DNA of 33,183 nt from JAGOPO01 sp035524755. GTDB taxonomy: Bacteria; Patescibacteriota; Minisyncoccia; 2-02-FULL-40-12; GWA2-44-9. Location of the stretch: the NCBI GenBank assembly GCA_035524755.1, contig DATKOD010000028.1, forward strand, positions 1 through 33,183, in the 5' to 3' direction. Below, one piece after another: positions 1-7,500 of this stretch; position 1 is the stretch's first letter; the number at the start of each line of letters is the position of its first letter. Under the pieces are notes generated by a model. It had not been told where the DNA came from and ran no database searches. It saw nothing but the letters and a program-made list of their open reading frames with translations. A program made the position numbers and the translations under genes.

Positions 1-279
1 GCAGGTTCAGGTTTATATATCAACTCGACTGGTACACGCAGGTCGCCCGCAGAAATCGTTGAAGCGAACTTCGGATCTTTGGACAGTGGGGGTATCCTCA
101 GTCTGATTGATAAGAAACTTGCCGATCCAACTTGGGCAACGCCGAACGTCGACCAGCTAATCAGTGGTCGGATGAGAAAGCTCGATCAATACCTGAATCT
201 CGTCCGTAGCGCGAGTCCTGTCCAGGCCACTGAATTGCAACGTATACTTGCTGCTTCCGGAATCCGACCAAGACCATAA
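1..279 (+). CDS. C-terminal end of an unrecognised protein (partial, 5' end outside window)
   Basis: The frame is open from the first base of the window to the TAA at 277-279, so these 92 residues are the tail of a longer protein; an internal TTG at 79 is not needed as a start. The visible part is mixed polar, with no membrane segment and no motif I recognise, and ends in IRPRP. It lies 2 nt upstream of the next gene and on the same strand as the PrgI/VirB4 genes, so it is probably the upstream member of that secretion-like operon. Function is unknown; in related clusters a large membrane or pilin-like protein often sits here, but nothing in this tail shows that. Confidence 0.6.
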   Translation, partial: AGSGLYINSTGTRRSPAEIVEANFGSLDSGGILSLIDKKLADPTWATPNVDQLISGRMRKLDQYLNLVRSASPVQATELQRILAASGIRPRP

Positions 280-281
280 CA

Positions 282-740
282 ATGCCCGTAGATGAATCAA
301 ATTGCAGTCCATATATAGCACTCACACAAGGGAAGAATCCTGAAGAGCTTTCTCCGTTCTTTGAGCAATTCGTCGCACTACCCCTGAACAAGAGGGAAAT
401 CATAACCTCTCCCGACGTCGCCAGACGGATTCTAACTCTCCTGTCGACGTTTTCGGTGGGGGAAGAGTATGCCGTAGCAATCGCCAAGCTCGTCGGCTTC
501 CTGGTCCTAGGTGATGTCGCCGCTGATCAGGTTCCCGGCCTGCTCACGAAACTCGGTATCGCGAACAGCGAACAGCTCTCCGCCAGCATCGTCCAAATCG
601 CAACCCCAAAACCAATGGAAGAGCCTGCTCCTACACTGAAGACGGTGCCGCCACTGACCGTCCAGCGTCCGGCGTCAATGGGGCCAAATATGCCGCCCCG
701 TAATATAATAGATTTACGGAAGCCGCCGGAGACGCCATGA
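282..740 (+). CDS. Hypothetical protein of the secretion-like operon, Pro-rich C-terminus
   Basis: A 152-residue protein starting with ATG 2 nt after the preceding stop and ending in ATGA overlap with the PrgI gene. Residues about 1-100 look like a small helical domain (segments such as EYAVAIAKLVGFLVLGD). Residues about 105-152 are proline-rich and probably unstructured. There is no signal peptide and no clear membrane helix. I do not recognise a family. The translational overlap with the PrgI gene suggests a role with the secretion-like complex, perhaps cytoplasmic. Confidence 0.6.
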   Translation: MPVDESNCSPYIALTQGKNPEELSPFFEQFVALPLNKREIITSPDVARRILTLLSTFSVGEEYAVAIAKLVGFLVLGDVAADQVPGLLTKLGIANSEQLSASIVQIATPKPMEEPAPTLKTVPPLTVQRPASMGPNMPPRNIIDLRKPPETP

Positions 741-1039
741 GGTACCAGGTGCCACAATTCATCGAGACCGAGACCAAGCTCATCGGGCCGCTGACGCTCA
801 AGCAATTCCTGTTCATTGCGGGTGGCGTGAGCGTGTTCGCGATGGAGTGGATTTTTATATCGAATAAACTCATTCTCGCCGTGCTCGCGATCCCGACGTT
901 GGGATTCTTCGCCGCTCTGGCGTTCGCCAAAGTGGATGGTCAGCCGCTGTTGAACTACCTCGCGTACATGCTGTCGTTCGCGCTGAACCCAAAACGGTAC
1001 GAATATCGCCCACCCAGCAGTACGATCACTCCTCATTGA
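737..1039 (+). CDS. PrgI-family (VirB3-like) inner membrane protein
   Basis: 100 residues beginning MRYQVPQFIETETKLIGPLT, a typical PrgI-family opening (short polar N-terminus, then 'GPLTLKQ'). Two adjacent hydrophobic segments, about residues 27-42 and 48-65, form a membrane hairpin, followed by a basic cytoplasmic tail ending near the NPKRYEYRPP stretch. PrgI proteins are the VirB3-like partner of VirB4 ATPases in type IV secretion systems. The next two genes encode a VirB4 in two pieces, which supports the call. The start overlaps the previous stop (ATGA), and a GGAG lies 5 nt upstream. Confidence 0.8.
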   Translation: MRYQVPQFIETETKLIGPLTLKQFLFIAGGVSVFAMEWIFISNKLILAVLAIPTLGFFAALAFAKVDGQPLLNYLAYMLSFALNPKRYEYRPPSSTITPH

Positions 1040-1040
1040 T

Positions 1041-1685
1041 ATGGCAGCACCGTCCACCACCGACCTGGTACAACTGAAAGAGATGGCCGATAACGTCATC
1101 GTCCTCAAGGACGGCTCGTTGCGTGCGATCGTCGAGGTCAATGCCATCAACTTCGATCTCAGGTCGTCTGACGAACAGGGGGCGATCCTTCAGCAGTTCG
1201 AGGCGTTCCTGAACTCCATCGATTTTCCCATCCAGATCGTCATCCAGTCCCGTCGGTTTGATGTCTCCAATTACATCGCTACGGTGCAGACGGCGAAGGA
1301 AGCCCTGACCAATGAGCTGCTCAAGGTCCAGGCCGATGAGTATGCGCGATATATCAACGAACTTTCGGAACTCTCCAACATCATGTCCAAACGGTTCTTC
1401 GTCGTGCTGGAGTTCACCGCAACCGCCGATGCAGGCGAGGCCAAGAAGGGGATGCTTTCCGGTATCACCGGCATGTTCAAAAAGAAGGCGTCCGCACCTG
1501 CAGGACTGGCCCCCGAGAAACTTGCCGCCTATCAACAGCAGCTCTCTCAACGTGCTGACTTCGTGCTGGGTGGCCTGTCGGGCATGGGCATGAAGGGGCA
1601 CGTACTTGCTCAGGACGAGCTCAGGAAACTGTTCCACGACCTGTATAACCCCGTCGTACCGTCCGCACCCTCGAAGACCGCCTAG
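1041..1685 (+). CDS. VirB4 N-terminal-domain-like protein (separate ORF)
   Basis: 214 residues with no nucleotide-binding motif. The opening (residues about 10-60, VIVLKDGSLRAIVEVNAINF) and the following FEAFLNSIDFPIQIVIQSR stretch resemble the N-terminal, non-ATPase domain of VirB4/TraC-type proteins. Residues about 130-165 contain a basic, Gly-rich linker (KKGMLSGITGMFKKKAS). It begins 1 nt after the PrgI stop codon, and the ATPase ORF begins 2 nt after its own stop. I infer that the two ORFs together correspond to one VirB4 subunit; the break is a clean stop followed by a new ATG, so it looks like a genuine gene split and not a frameshift. Confidence in the family is moderate. Confidence 0.65.
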   Translation: MAAPSTTDLVQLKEMADNVIVLKDGSLRAIVEVNAINFDLRSSDEQGAILQQFEAFLNSIDFPIQIVIQSRRFDVSNYIATVQTAKEALTNELLKVQADEYARYINELSELSNIMSKRFFVVLEFTATADAGEAKKGMLSGITGMFKKKASAPAGLAPEKLAAYQQQLSQRADFVLGGLSGMGMKGHVLAQDELRKLFHDLYNPVVPSAPSKTA

Positions 1686-1687
1686 CT

Positions 1688-3430
1688 ATGGCCGACGACA
1701 TCATCCAATCCATCGCACCGTCCGCGCTCCAGGTATCACCCGGGTATCTGCAGATCGGCGACAAGTACTCGCGCACCATTTTCGTCGCGACATACCCGCG
1801 GTTTTTGAACACGAATTGGCTTTCGCCGATCATCAACATGGACCGCGTGCAGGACATTGCACTGTATGTGAATCCCGAAACCACCGCTGAAGTCCTGAAG
1901 CGGCTTCGTGACCAACTGACGCGAATCCAGGCGCAAATGATGGAGGAGGAGGCCGCGGGCAAGCTTCGCAGTCCGGTCTTGGAGACCGCCGCGAACGACA
2001 TCGAGGCGCTCCGAGATTCGCTCCAGCAGGGGACGGAGAAGTTCTTCCGTGTCGGACTCTACTTCACGCTCTATGCCGCCAGTCCCAAGGAACTCGACGA
2101 CGGAGAACAACAGATCCGCGGCATTCTCGAGGGCGCGCTGGTCGACCTGAAACAGACCACGTTCCGCATGGCGGAAGGATTCCAGACGACCGCACCGTTG
2201 GCGGACGACAAGATCCAGGCGTCGTCGGCGATGAACACGCAACCGCTGTCGAGCACCTTCCCGTTCGTGTCCAGCGATCTGACCAGTAACGAGGGCATCC
2301 TGTACGGCATCAACACGTCCAATAATTCGCTGGTGCTGTTCGACCGATTCTCTTTGGAGAACTCCAGCTCCGTCGTGTTCGCCAAGGCCGGCGCCGGAAA
2401 ATCCTATACGGTAAAGCTGGAAATCCTGCGTTACATGATATTCGGCACACAGGTGCTGGTCATCGATCCGGAGGATGAATACAAATACCTCTCCGATACG
2501 GTGGGAGGTACGAATATCCGCGTCACCATCAACTCCGACCAGCACATCAATCCGTTCGATCTGCCGACACCGAAAGACGAAGAGACTTGGGCTGACGTGT
2601 TCAACTCCCACGTGTTGAACGTCTCGGGGCTCATCAAACTTCTCATGGGCGGCGAGCTCGCCCCTGAAGAAGAGGCGATGCTAGACCAGGCGATCATCCA
2701 AACGTACGCGCTCCGTGACATCGTGCCCGATGCGGATTTCTCACAGCTTGCCCCACCGATCCTATCGGACCTGCAGAGCGTCTTGGAAGGAACGACGGGC
2801 GCCGAGCGCATGGCGACCCGCCTTCAGAAGTTCACGACCGGCACGTTCGCGGGTTTCCTCAATAATCCGACCAATGTCCGATTGGACAACCAACTCATCG
2901 TGTTCGGCATCCGCGACCTGGAGGACGAGCTGCGTCCCATCGCGATGTACTCCATCTTGAATTACATTTGGGCGCAGGTACGGCGAGAACGCAAGAAACG
3001 CCTCCTGATGGTTGACGAAGCGTGGTGGGTGATGAAGTTTCCGGTCGGTGCCGACTTCCTGTTCAACATCGCCAAACGGGGACGCAAATATTACTGCGGT
3101 CTGACGACCATCTCGCAGGACATTCCGGATTTCCTCTCTACGCCACAGGGCAAGGCCATCGTGACGAACTCGTCGATGCAGATCCTGATGAAGCAATCTC
3201 CGGCCGCCATCGACATTGTCCAACAGACGTTCAACCTGACGGATTCAGAGAAGTTCTACCTCCTTGAGGCGCGTGTCGGATTCGGATTGTTCTTCCTTGG
3301 TTCCAATCATGTCGGCATTCGGGTTCTCGCGTCATACGCAGAAGATCAGATCATCACATCGGACCCCAAGCAACTCCTGGAAATCGAGAAGGCAAAAGAA
3401 GAGTGGGCCCAGATAGGTAAAACCTCCTGA
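1688..3430 (+). CDS. VirB4/TraC-family secretion ATPase
   Basis: 580 residues. The Walker A motif KAGAGKS lies near residues 233-240 and the Walker B motif LLMVDEAW near 439-446. It is followed by the GRKYYCGLTTISQDIPDF stretch typical of VirB4/HerA-type P-loop ATPases and a late QTFNLTDSEKFYLL segment. A helical region (about 65-130) precedes the ATPase core. VirB4 proteins energise type IV secretion and conjugative machines at the inner face of the membrane. Together with the PrgI gene and the VirB4 N-domain ORF just upstream this defines a minimal secretion-like module. No coupling protein or relaxase is visible here. The stop overlaps the next start (TGATG). Confidence 0.88.
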   Translation: MADDIIQSIAPSALQVSPGYLQIGDKYSRTIFVATYPRFLNTNWLSPIINMDRVQDIALYVNPETTAEVLKRLRDQLTRIQAQMMEEEAAGKLRSPVLETAANDIEALRDSLQQGTEKFFRVGLYFTLYAASPKELDDGEQQIRGILEGALVDLKQTTFRMAEGFQTTAPLADDKIQASSAMNTQPLSSTFPFVSSDLTSNEGILYGINTSNNSLVLFDRFSLENSSSVVFAKAGAGKSYTVKLEILRYMIFGTQVLVIDPEDEYKYLSDTVGGTNIRVTINSDQHINPFDLPTPKDEETWADVFNSHVLNVSGLIKLLMGGELAPEEEAMLDQAIIQTYALRDIVPDADFSQLAPPILSDLQSVLEGTTGAERMATRLQKFTTGTFAGFLNNPTNVRLDNQLIVFGIRDLEDELRPIAMYSILNYIWAQVRRERKKRLLMVDEAWWVMKFPVGADFLFNIAKRGRKYYCGLTTISQDIPDFLSTPQGKAIVTNSSMQILMKQSPAAIDIVQQTFNLTDSEKFYLLEARVGFGLFFLGSNHVGIRVLASYAEDQIITSDPKQLLEIEKAKEEWAQIGKTS

Positions 3431-4299
3431 TGGCGGATACGACGGACATACGCGCACCGAGAACCGCTCCCGCGCCGACACAACGGACGCTCGTTTCGCT
3501 TGCCGCCCTGGACCAGCAGGTCGTTCAGGTGCGTCAGCGGAATATCCAGCGCCAGAAGCAGAGACGGCAGCAACTCATGACGTTCCGACGACGTGCACGC
3601 CACACCGCCTATGTATTCCTTGGACTTCTCCTGATAGCCGCGGGACTCGCGGACTTATTGAGTATCGTGAAGGACGCCGTTGAAGCAGTGCCGGTTATCG
3701 GTTGGATCATCGGCATCGCAGCCTCGGTCTTCACCGCGCTTTGTGTCGGTATTCCCATGTATTTTGCTCAGCAACGAGTGAAGAGGATGAACGAAGAGAC
3801 GGCACGCATTGCCCAAGCGAATCGAATCCTCCGTCGCGATCTAGACCAGCAATTCCGCAGGCTTCGATCGACGATGCAGAGTTCCGGTCAAGCGAACCTC
3901 ATACAAAGGACGGATCCGTCCACGATGGGTAAGGGAGCCGATTTTGTTGTCTACAAAGCGCGCATCCTCATGAATATTGCCATTGTCGAGCTATTGGAGT
4001 CCGTGCCCATCATCGATCTCGGACCCTGGCAGATCGCGAAGGTCGTACAGGTGATTTTTCACCAGCAGAAAGAATTCCGACAAGCTCGTGCGCAGATGCT
4101 TGCGTATCAGATACTGGACCAGCGGATCACGTTGCTGGAACGCTTCGAGCGGGAATATCTCGAAGCGCAACTCTCGGCGGCAGTCATCAATGCTGTCGCC
4201 GCTGAGCAGGATGCGATAGACAGGGAACAGCGTTTGATCGGCCGGGCACAACGACAACAGGTGACTAATCCCGTTACGGATATCGTTCCGGTCGTCTAG
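3430..4299 (+). CDS. Two-TM coiled-coil membrane protein of the secretion-like operon
   Basis: 289 residues. The N-terminus (1-55) is polar and very basic. Two strongly hydrophobic segments at about residues 58-80 and 88-112 form a membrane hairpin, followed by a long charged helical region (about 115-150 and 200-275) with coiled-coil character and many Arg, Gln and Glu residues. There is no enzyme motif. Its start overlaps the VirB4 stop by one base, so it is translated with the secretion genes. By position it could be a structural or membrane-anchoring partner of the VirB4 ATPase, but I do not recognise the family. Residues about 182-200 (the VELLESVPIIDLGPWQI area) look amphipathic and might form an additional membrane-facing helix. 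Confidence 0.7.
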   Translation: MADTTDIRAPRTAPAPTQRTLVSLAALDQQVVQVRQRNIQRQKQRRQQLMTFRRRARHTAYVFLGLLLIAAGLADLLSIVKDAVEAVPVIGWIIGIAASVFTALCVGIPMYFAQQRVKRMNEETARIAQANRILRRDLDQQFRRLRSTMQSSGQANLIQRTDPSTMGKGADFVVYKARILMNIAIVELLESVPIIDLGPWQIAKVVQVIFHQQKEFRQARAQMLAYQILDQRITLLERFEREYLEAQLSAAVINAVAAEQDAIDREQRLIGRAQRQQVTNPVTDIVPVV

Positions 4300-4302
4300 A
4301 AT
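4274..4302 (+). promoter_or_regulatory. Candidate promoter of the beta-propeller gene (leaderless)
   Basis: A good -10 hexamer, TAGAAT, at 4297-4302 uses the TAG stop codon of the upstream gene and ends exactly 6 nt before the ATG at 4309. The -35 region 17 bp upstream (TTACGG, 4274-4279) is weak. The spacing predicts transcription starting at or next to the start codon, as at several other genes here. Confidence 0.45.
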
Positions 4303-4308
4303 CATCGT

Positions 4309-5460
4309 ATGCACGGACACCAACCGAATTTGCTGCCGAAACGTCGCACGAACAAGCTCCGTATCCTTCAAGTCGCGACCGGGGTTGCCGTGGTGGTGAG
4401 CGCAAGTATGGTGTGGTCACTTGTGATGAGCGGTTCCGCACATACTCGGCAGACCGCGTCTATCGGCGCTGCCATGGATACGACATCAACTCCACTTCCT
4501 GCGCTTGGAAGGCAGCAGACTCCGAAAGCGCTGAGTACCGGACCGGTCTATGCACCGGCGCTGGACAGCACGAATCAGGACAGTATCCGTTACTTCGACG
4601 GACTCGGCCGAGCCTTCAGTGTGAATCCGGACAGCGGGACAGCGGTCGCCATCTCCGATGTAAAGATCCAGGGATTCGTGAACGGCTGGTGGCTTCCTGG
4701 ATCGTCGCAGGCGATCATCGAAGTCCAGCAGGGGACCGGCACAGATTATCGATGGCATGATTTCAGTACCGGACAAACCTCGGATCTCGGCACCGATATC
4801 GACGCACTGACCGTGTCACGCGACGGACGAAGCATCGCGTTCTTCGCCACTAACGGTGACCACCGGGCGATTTATACCAGCAATGCCGATGGGACGGCGA
4901 GACACGCCGTCCTCCAGACGCGTATCGTCGAAGACGCCTTGAGTTGGCCCACGAACGACATGCTCGCGCTCACGAGCCGTCGACCCGACCAAACTGGCTG
5001 GGATTTATCGATGCTCGGCGTGAACGGCTGGCTTACGTTCGTACTCGCTAATCAGGAAAATCTCTCGACAACGTGGTCTCGGGACGGGAAGCAGGTCTTG
5101 TACTCCGCATTCGTCGCGACACAAGGAGTCGAGTTGTTCGTTCATGATCTTACCTTGGGAACGGACATGCCCATGGGACTCACCACAAGCGCCGACAAGT
5201 GCGCCTGGACTCCAGACGGAGCCCGTATCGTGTGCGGCGTTCCTGTCGGTACGGGGCTCACCAGTGACGTATCCGCGTCGAAGACCGCGACCGTTGATGC
5301 GATCGTCTCGATCGACACCGCGACGGGTACCCAGACGACGATATGGACGCCACCGAGCGGTACGCTCCTTGGCGTCATCAATCCTGTCATTACTGCATCA
5401 GGGAACTCCTTCGTATTCACGAATTTGTTCGACCATCGGCTCTTCTCGGTCTCGATCTGA
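4309..5460 (+). CDS. Membrane-anchored TolB-like beta-propeller protein
   Basis: 383 residues. A basic N-terminus is followed by one hydrophobic segment (about residues 19-42), which looks like a signal anchor, then a Thr/Ser/Pro-rich linker and a repeat domain. Repeats carry WD40/PD40-type turns: SRDGRSIAFF (about 166), SRDGKQVLYSAF (about 259) and TPDGARIVCGV (about 302), as in TolB-type propellers. The predicted protein is anchored in the membrane with the propeller outside, likely for protein or glycan binding. It has its own leaderless-type promoter but sits immediately downstream of the secretion-like operon, so it may be a surface partner of that system. It is convergent with jag, whose stop codon is only about 10 nt away. 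Confidence 0.72.
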   Translation: MHGHQPNLLPKRRTNKLRILQVATGVAVVVSASMVWSLVMSGSAHTRQTASIGAAMDTTSTPLPALGRQQTPKALSTGPVYAPALDSTNQDSIRYFDGLGRAFSVNPDSGTAVAISDVKIQGFVNGWWLPGSSQAIIEVQQGTGTDYRWHDFSTGQTSDLGTDIDALTVSRDGRSIAFFATNGDHRAIYTSNADGTARHAVLQTRIVEDALSWPTNDMLALTSRRPDQTGWDLSMLGVNGWLTFVLANQENLSTTWSRDGKQVLYSAFVATQGVELFVHDLTLGTDMPMGLTTSADKCAWTPDGARIVCGVPVGTGLTSDVSASKTATVDAIVSIDTATGTQTTIWTPPSGTLLGVINPVITASGNSFVFTNLFDHRLFSVSI

Positions 5461-5469
5461 CGCTGACCG

Positions 5470-5931
5470 CTAGAGCGGCTTGATGACCACCCGACGGTTC
5501 GGATCCTGTCCGATGCTCTCGGTCACCAGATCATTGTAGGTGGCAAGTTCCGTATGGATGATGCGCCGCTCTGCCGCTGTCATGGGGTCCAAGGCTTCCG
5601 ACTTCCCGCTCATACGGACACGACTGGCAGCCTGGTGGGCGAGTTGAGTGACCTTCGCCGCCTGCTCACGCCGATAGTCGTTCACATCGACGACTATGTT
5701 GGTGTATGCCCCGGCCTTGCGAGACCACATGAGCCGGACGATGTGCTCAAGTGCCTGCAGTGTCTGTCCGCCCTTGCCGATGAGATATTTCGCGGCATCA
5801 TCGGATGTTATGGAGATCGTCGTGGGTGCTTCGGGCGCAGGCTGCATGACCTGCACCGCCCCCTCGACACCGAGGCGGGCAAGCATCTCGTCAACGACAA
5901 TTTTCAGTTCTTCATGGGACATCGCGTTCAT
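5470..5931 (-). CDS. khpB: Jag/KhpB-type RNA-binding protein (KH-R3H)
   Basis: 153 residues from the ATG at 5931, chosen because it forms an ATGA overlap with the yidC stop; the open frame extends further upstream but only inside yidC. It has a KH domain with the GxxG loop in YLIGKGGQTLQALEHIVR, then an R3H domain with the C-terminal part RRIIHTELATYNDLVTES. The Jag N-terminal domain of Firmicutes is absent. KhpB/Jag proteins bind RNA and are commonly encoded directly after yidC. It is the last gene of rpmH-rnpA-yidD-yidC-jag. Confidence 0.9.
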   Translation of the reverse strand: MNAMSHEELKIVVDEMLARLGVEGAVQVMQPAPEAPTTISITSDDAAKYLIGKGGQTLQALEHIVRLMWSRKAGAYTNIVVDVNDYRREQAAKVTQLAHQAASRVRMSGKSEALDPMTAAERRIIHTELATYNDLVTESIGQDPNRRVVIKPL

Positions 5932-6629
5932 GCGGGCAGTATGCCCGATGCTCGTCGAATATACAACTGCTCTCCGACGGAGAAGAGCGTGGTGACCGCC
6001 CAGTACAGCGACAGACCCGCCGGCAAACTCCAACCGATGACGACGATGATGACCGGCAGCAGGTACATCATCTGCTTGTTCATAGCCGCTGCAGCAGCCG
6101 GTGCTCCCTGTTGGGATGAGCTCATCATGCGACCCAATGCGAATTGGAGCAATCCTGCGACAAGAGCAAGAATGCGGCTCGGCGTCGAAATGTCGAGAAA
6201 ACCGAACGCGAGATTGCTGATACTGCCGGGATGAGGAATGAAGGAGTAGAGCAGGGTCAGGGCCTCCGGTTTGATGAGAAGGATGAACACCCGGTACAGA
6301 CCGAGAAGCAGCGGAATCTGGATCAGGAGCGGCAGGCAGCCCGCAAGCGGGTTCACGTTGTGCTCCTTGTACAGCTTCATCACCGCCTCCGACTGCGCAG
6401 CCGTGTCTCCCTTGTGTTTCTCCTTGATGCGTTCCAACTCCGGTGCAAGCTTACCCATTTCCCGTTGGGTCCGGGCGGTGCGCAGTGACAATGGAAGAAG
6501 CACGAGCCGGACGACGATCGTCATGAGGACGATCGCGAGTCCCAGATCGGCGAATCCGATCGTCCCATAAAGCAGCATGGTCAAGTTCAGAAGGGGACGC
6601 TCGATGATTTGGAGGAAGAGATTTCCCAT
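5928..6629 (-). CDS. yidC: YidC/Oxa1 membrane protein insertase, short form
   Basis: 233 residues. It begins with a hydrophobic helix, then the conserved core: the first core TM helix with VVRLVLLPLSLRTARTQ, including the hydrophilic-groove arginine, a charged cytoplasmic hairpin (EMGKLAPELERIKEKHKGD), KLYKEHNVNPLAGCLPLLIQ, and three further TM segments ending LSLYWAVTTLFSVGEQ. It lacks the large periplasmic domain of Gram-negative YidC, so it resembles Gram-positive and CPR forms. It inserts membrane proteins with or without SecYEG. It starts 3 nt after the yidD stop and overlaps jag. Confidence 0.95.
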   Translation of the reverse strand: MGNLFLQIIERPLLNLTMLLYGTIGFADLGLAIVLMTIVVRLVLLPLSLRTARTQREMGKLAPELERIKEKHKGDTAAQSEAVMKLYKEHNVNPLAGCLPLLIQIPLLLGLYRVFILLIKPEALTLLYSFIPHPGSISNLAFGFLDISTPSRILALVAGLLQFALGRMMSSSQQGAPAAAAAMNKQMMYLLPVIIVVIGWSLPAGLSLYWAVTTLFSVGEQLYIRRASGILPA

Positions 6630-6632
6630 GAG

Positions 6633-6857
6633 TTATATCCTGTTCGTCGCGAACGGATGGCATGACATGATGCGCCGTACCGCCATCAACGAACCCCGTC
6701 CCGTACCATGCCGTCGTATCGCATCGATCGCGTACTCAGAACAGGTCGGCCATTGGCGGCATGAGGTGAACGCTAGCAATGGAAGCCCCTGCGCCTGAGC
6801 CGCATGAGAGACCGCCTGGAACACCCGAATACAATAAATGATCGCCGCGCGGATCAT
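6633..6857 (-). CDS. yidD: YidD, membrane protein insertion efficiency factor
   Basis: 74 residues with the family core CRQWPTCSEYAIDAIRRHG and the RRIMSCHPF motif; the three signature cysteines are present. The protein stops right after CHPFATNRI and lacks the usual glycine/DPVP tail of YidD. YidD is a small membrane-associated factor that helps YidC-dependent insertion. Its ATG overlaps the rnpA stop (ATGA) and it ends 3 nt before yidC, fitting the conserved operon. Confidence 0.9.
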   Translation of the reverse strand: MIRAAIIYCIRVFQAVSHAAQAQGLPLLAFTSCRQWPTCSEYAIDAIRRHGTGRGSLMAVRRIMSCHPFATNRI

Positions 6858-7201
6858 CTGCTGACGATATCAGATTTCATCAGAAGCTCCAAAATCCTGC
6901 GCCGACGCTCAGCGGCAGACGGAAGATCGGCTTTCCGGACCATCACGATACATTGCGACCCTTGCGCCGGCACATGCGTGCGGATGAGCAAGCGGATTGC
7001 CTCAGCATAGGCGCGCCGAATGCGGTTCCGCTTCGCGGGGCGCGATTCGATCGCCGTCGGAACGATGATCGCGCAACGGAATCCTCCAACGCGACCATGA
7101 GTCGCCCGCACGGAGAAATACTCATCATATGCGAGCGGCTTTGTCCGAACCAAGACCCCCAGCGCAGCGCTGGAGAGCCGTTTCTGTTTGGGAAGTGCCA
7201 T
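6854..7201 (-). CDS. rnpA: Ribonuclease P protein component
   Basis: 115 residues from the ATG at 7201 (MALPKQKRLSS); a GTG three codons upstream is an alternative start. The family RNR signature appears as AKRNRIRRAYAEAIR, with the downstream QGSQCIVMVRKADLP segment. RnpA is the protein cofactor of RNase P, which trims tRNA 5' ends. It lies between rpmH (9 nt upstream) and yidD (ATGA overlap), the standard order near the bacterial origin. The RNA subunit is not recognised in this window. Confidence 0.93.
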   Translation of the reverse strand: MALPKQKRLSSAALGVLVRTKPLAYDEYFSVRATHGRVGGFRCAIIVPTAIESRPAKRNRIRRAYAEAIRLLIRTHVPAQGSQCIVMVRKADLPSAAERRRRILELLMKSDIVSR

Positions 7202-7212
7202 ACTTGGCACCC

Positions 7213-7350
7213 CTAAACCGTCAAGCGGGCCCTGCCTCGGCTTCGGCGACGTGCGAGAACCGTTCTGCCGGACTTTGACCGCATTCGTGAGAGGAACCCG
7301 TGCTTGCGCAGGCGCTTCGTCTTCTTCGGCCGGTATATGGTGACTTTCAT
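7213..7350 (-). CDS. rpmH: Ribosomal protein L34
   Basis: A 45-codon frame found by reading the minus strand from the ATG at 7350 to the TAG at 7213. The product is very basic and matches L34: it opens MKVTIYRPKKTKRLRKHGF, followed by the FLSRMRSKSGRTVLARRR segment typical of L34. The N-terminus differs slightly from the usual 'KRTYQPS' start but the core is clear. It heads the rpmH-rnpA-yidD-yidC-jag operon, divergent from dnaA, and has its own leaderless-type promoter. Confidence 0.95.
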   Translation of the reverse strand: MKVTIYRPKKTKRLRKHGFLSRMRSKSGRTVLARRRSRGRARLTV

Positions 7351-7356
7351 AGGAGC

Positions 7357-7385
7357 AATCTACTACGTTTGAACGCCTCGGTCAA
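7357..7385 (-). promoter_or_regulatory. Promoter of rpmH operon (leaderless type)
   Basis: On the minus strand, TTGACC (7380-7385), a 17-bp spacer and TAGATT (7357-7362). The -10 ends 6 nt before the rpmH ATG, so transcription should start at or within a base of the start codon. There is no Shine-Dalgarno sequence. Confidence 0.7.
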
Positions 7386-7397
7386 TATTTACGCGTG

Positions 7398-7497
7398 TTG
7401 TCCACCTGTTATACACACGGTATCAACGAATTGGCGGTTCACGCGTGCTTGAGGGGGTGTGCGTGCGCGGTATACTGGCGGCACGAATTTCTCCACA
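7398..7497 (+). other. DnaA-box-like sites in the rpmH-dnaA intergenic region
   Basis: Three sites close to the TTATCCACA consensus: TTGTCCACC (7398-7406), TTATACACA (7409-7417, 8 of 9) and TTCTCCACA (7489-7497). The last lies between the predicted dnaA transcription start and the ATG, which would suit autoregulation by DnaA. The gene context (rpmH-dnaA) supports a role in origin function or dnaA control. No footprint data are available, so assignment is by match and context. Confidence 0.5.
7449..7476 (+). promoter_or_regulatory. dnaA promoter
   Basis: TTGAGG (7449-7454), a 16-bp spacer and TATACT (7471-7476) on the plus strand, predicting a start near 7483 and an 18-nt leader before dnaA. 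A DnaA-box-like site lies inside that leader. Confidence 0.65.
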
Positions 7498-7500
7498 CGC

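Noticed and set aside
5466..5479. Terminator between the convergent beta-propeller and jag genes
   Set aside because: The CCGCT-AG-AGCGG palindrome has a loop of only 2 nt and no U-run, so it is not a convincing terminator.
7459..7500. Upstream ATG for dnaA at 7459
   Set aside because: It lies before the promoter -10 at 7471-7476, so it would not be in the mRNA; MSLTTPEELW is a typical DnaA start.
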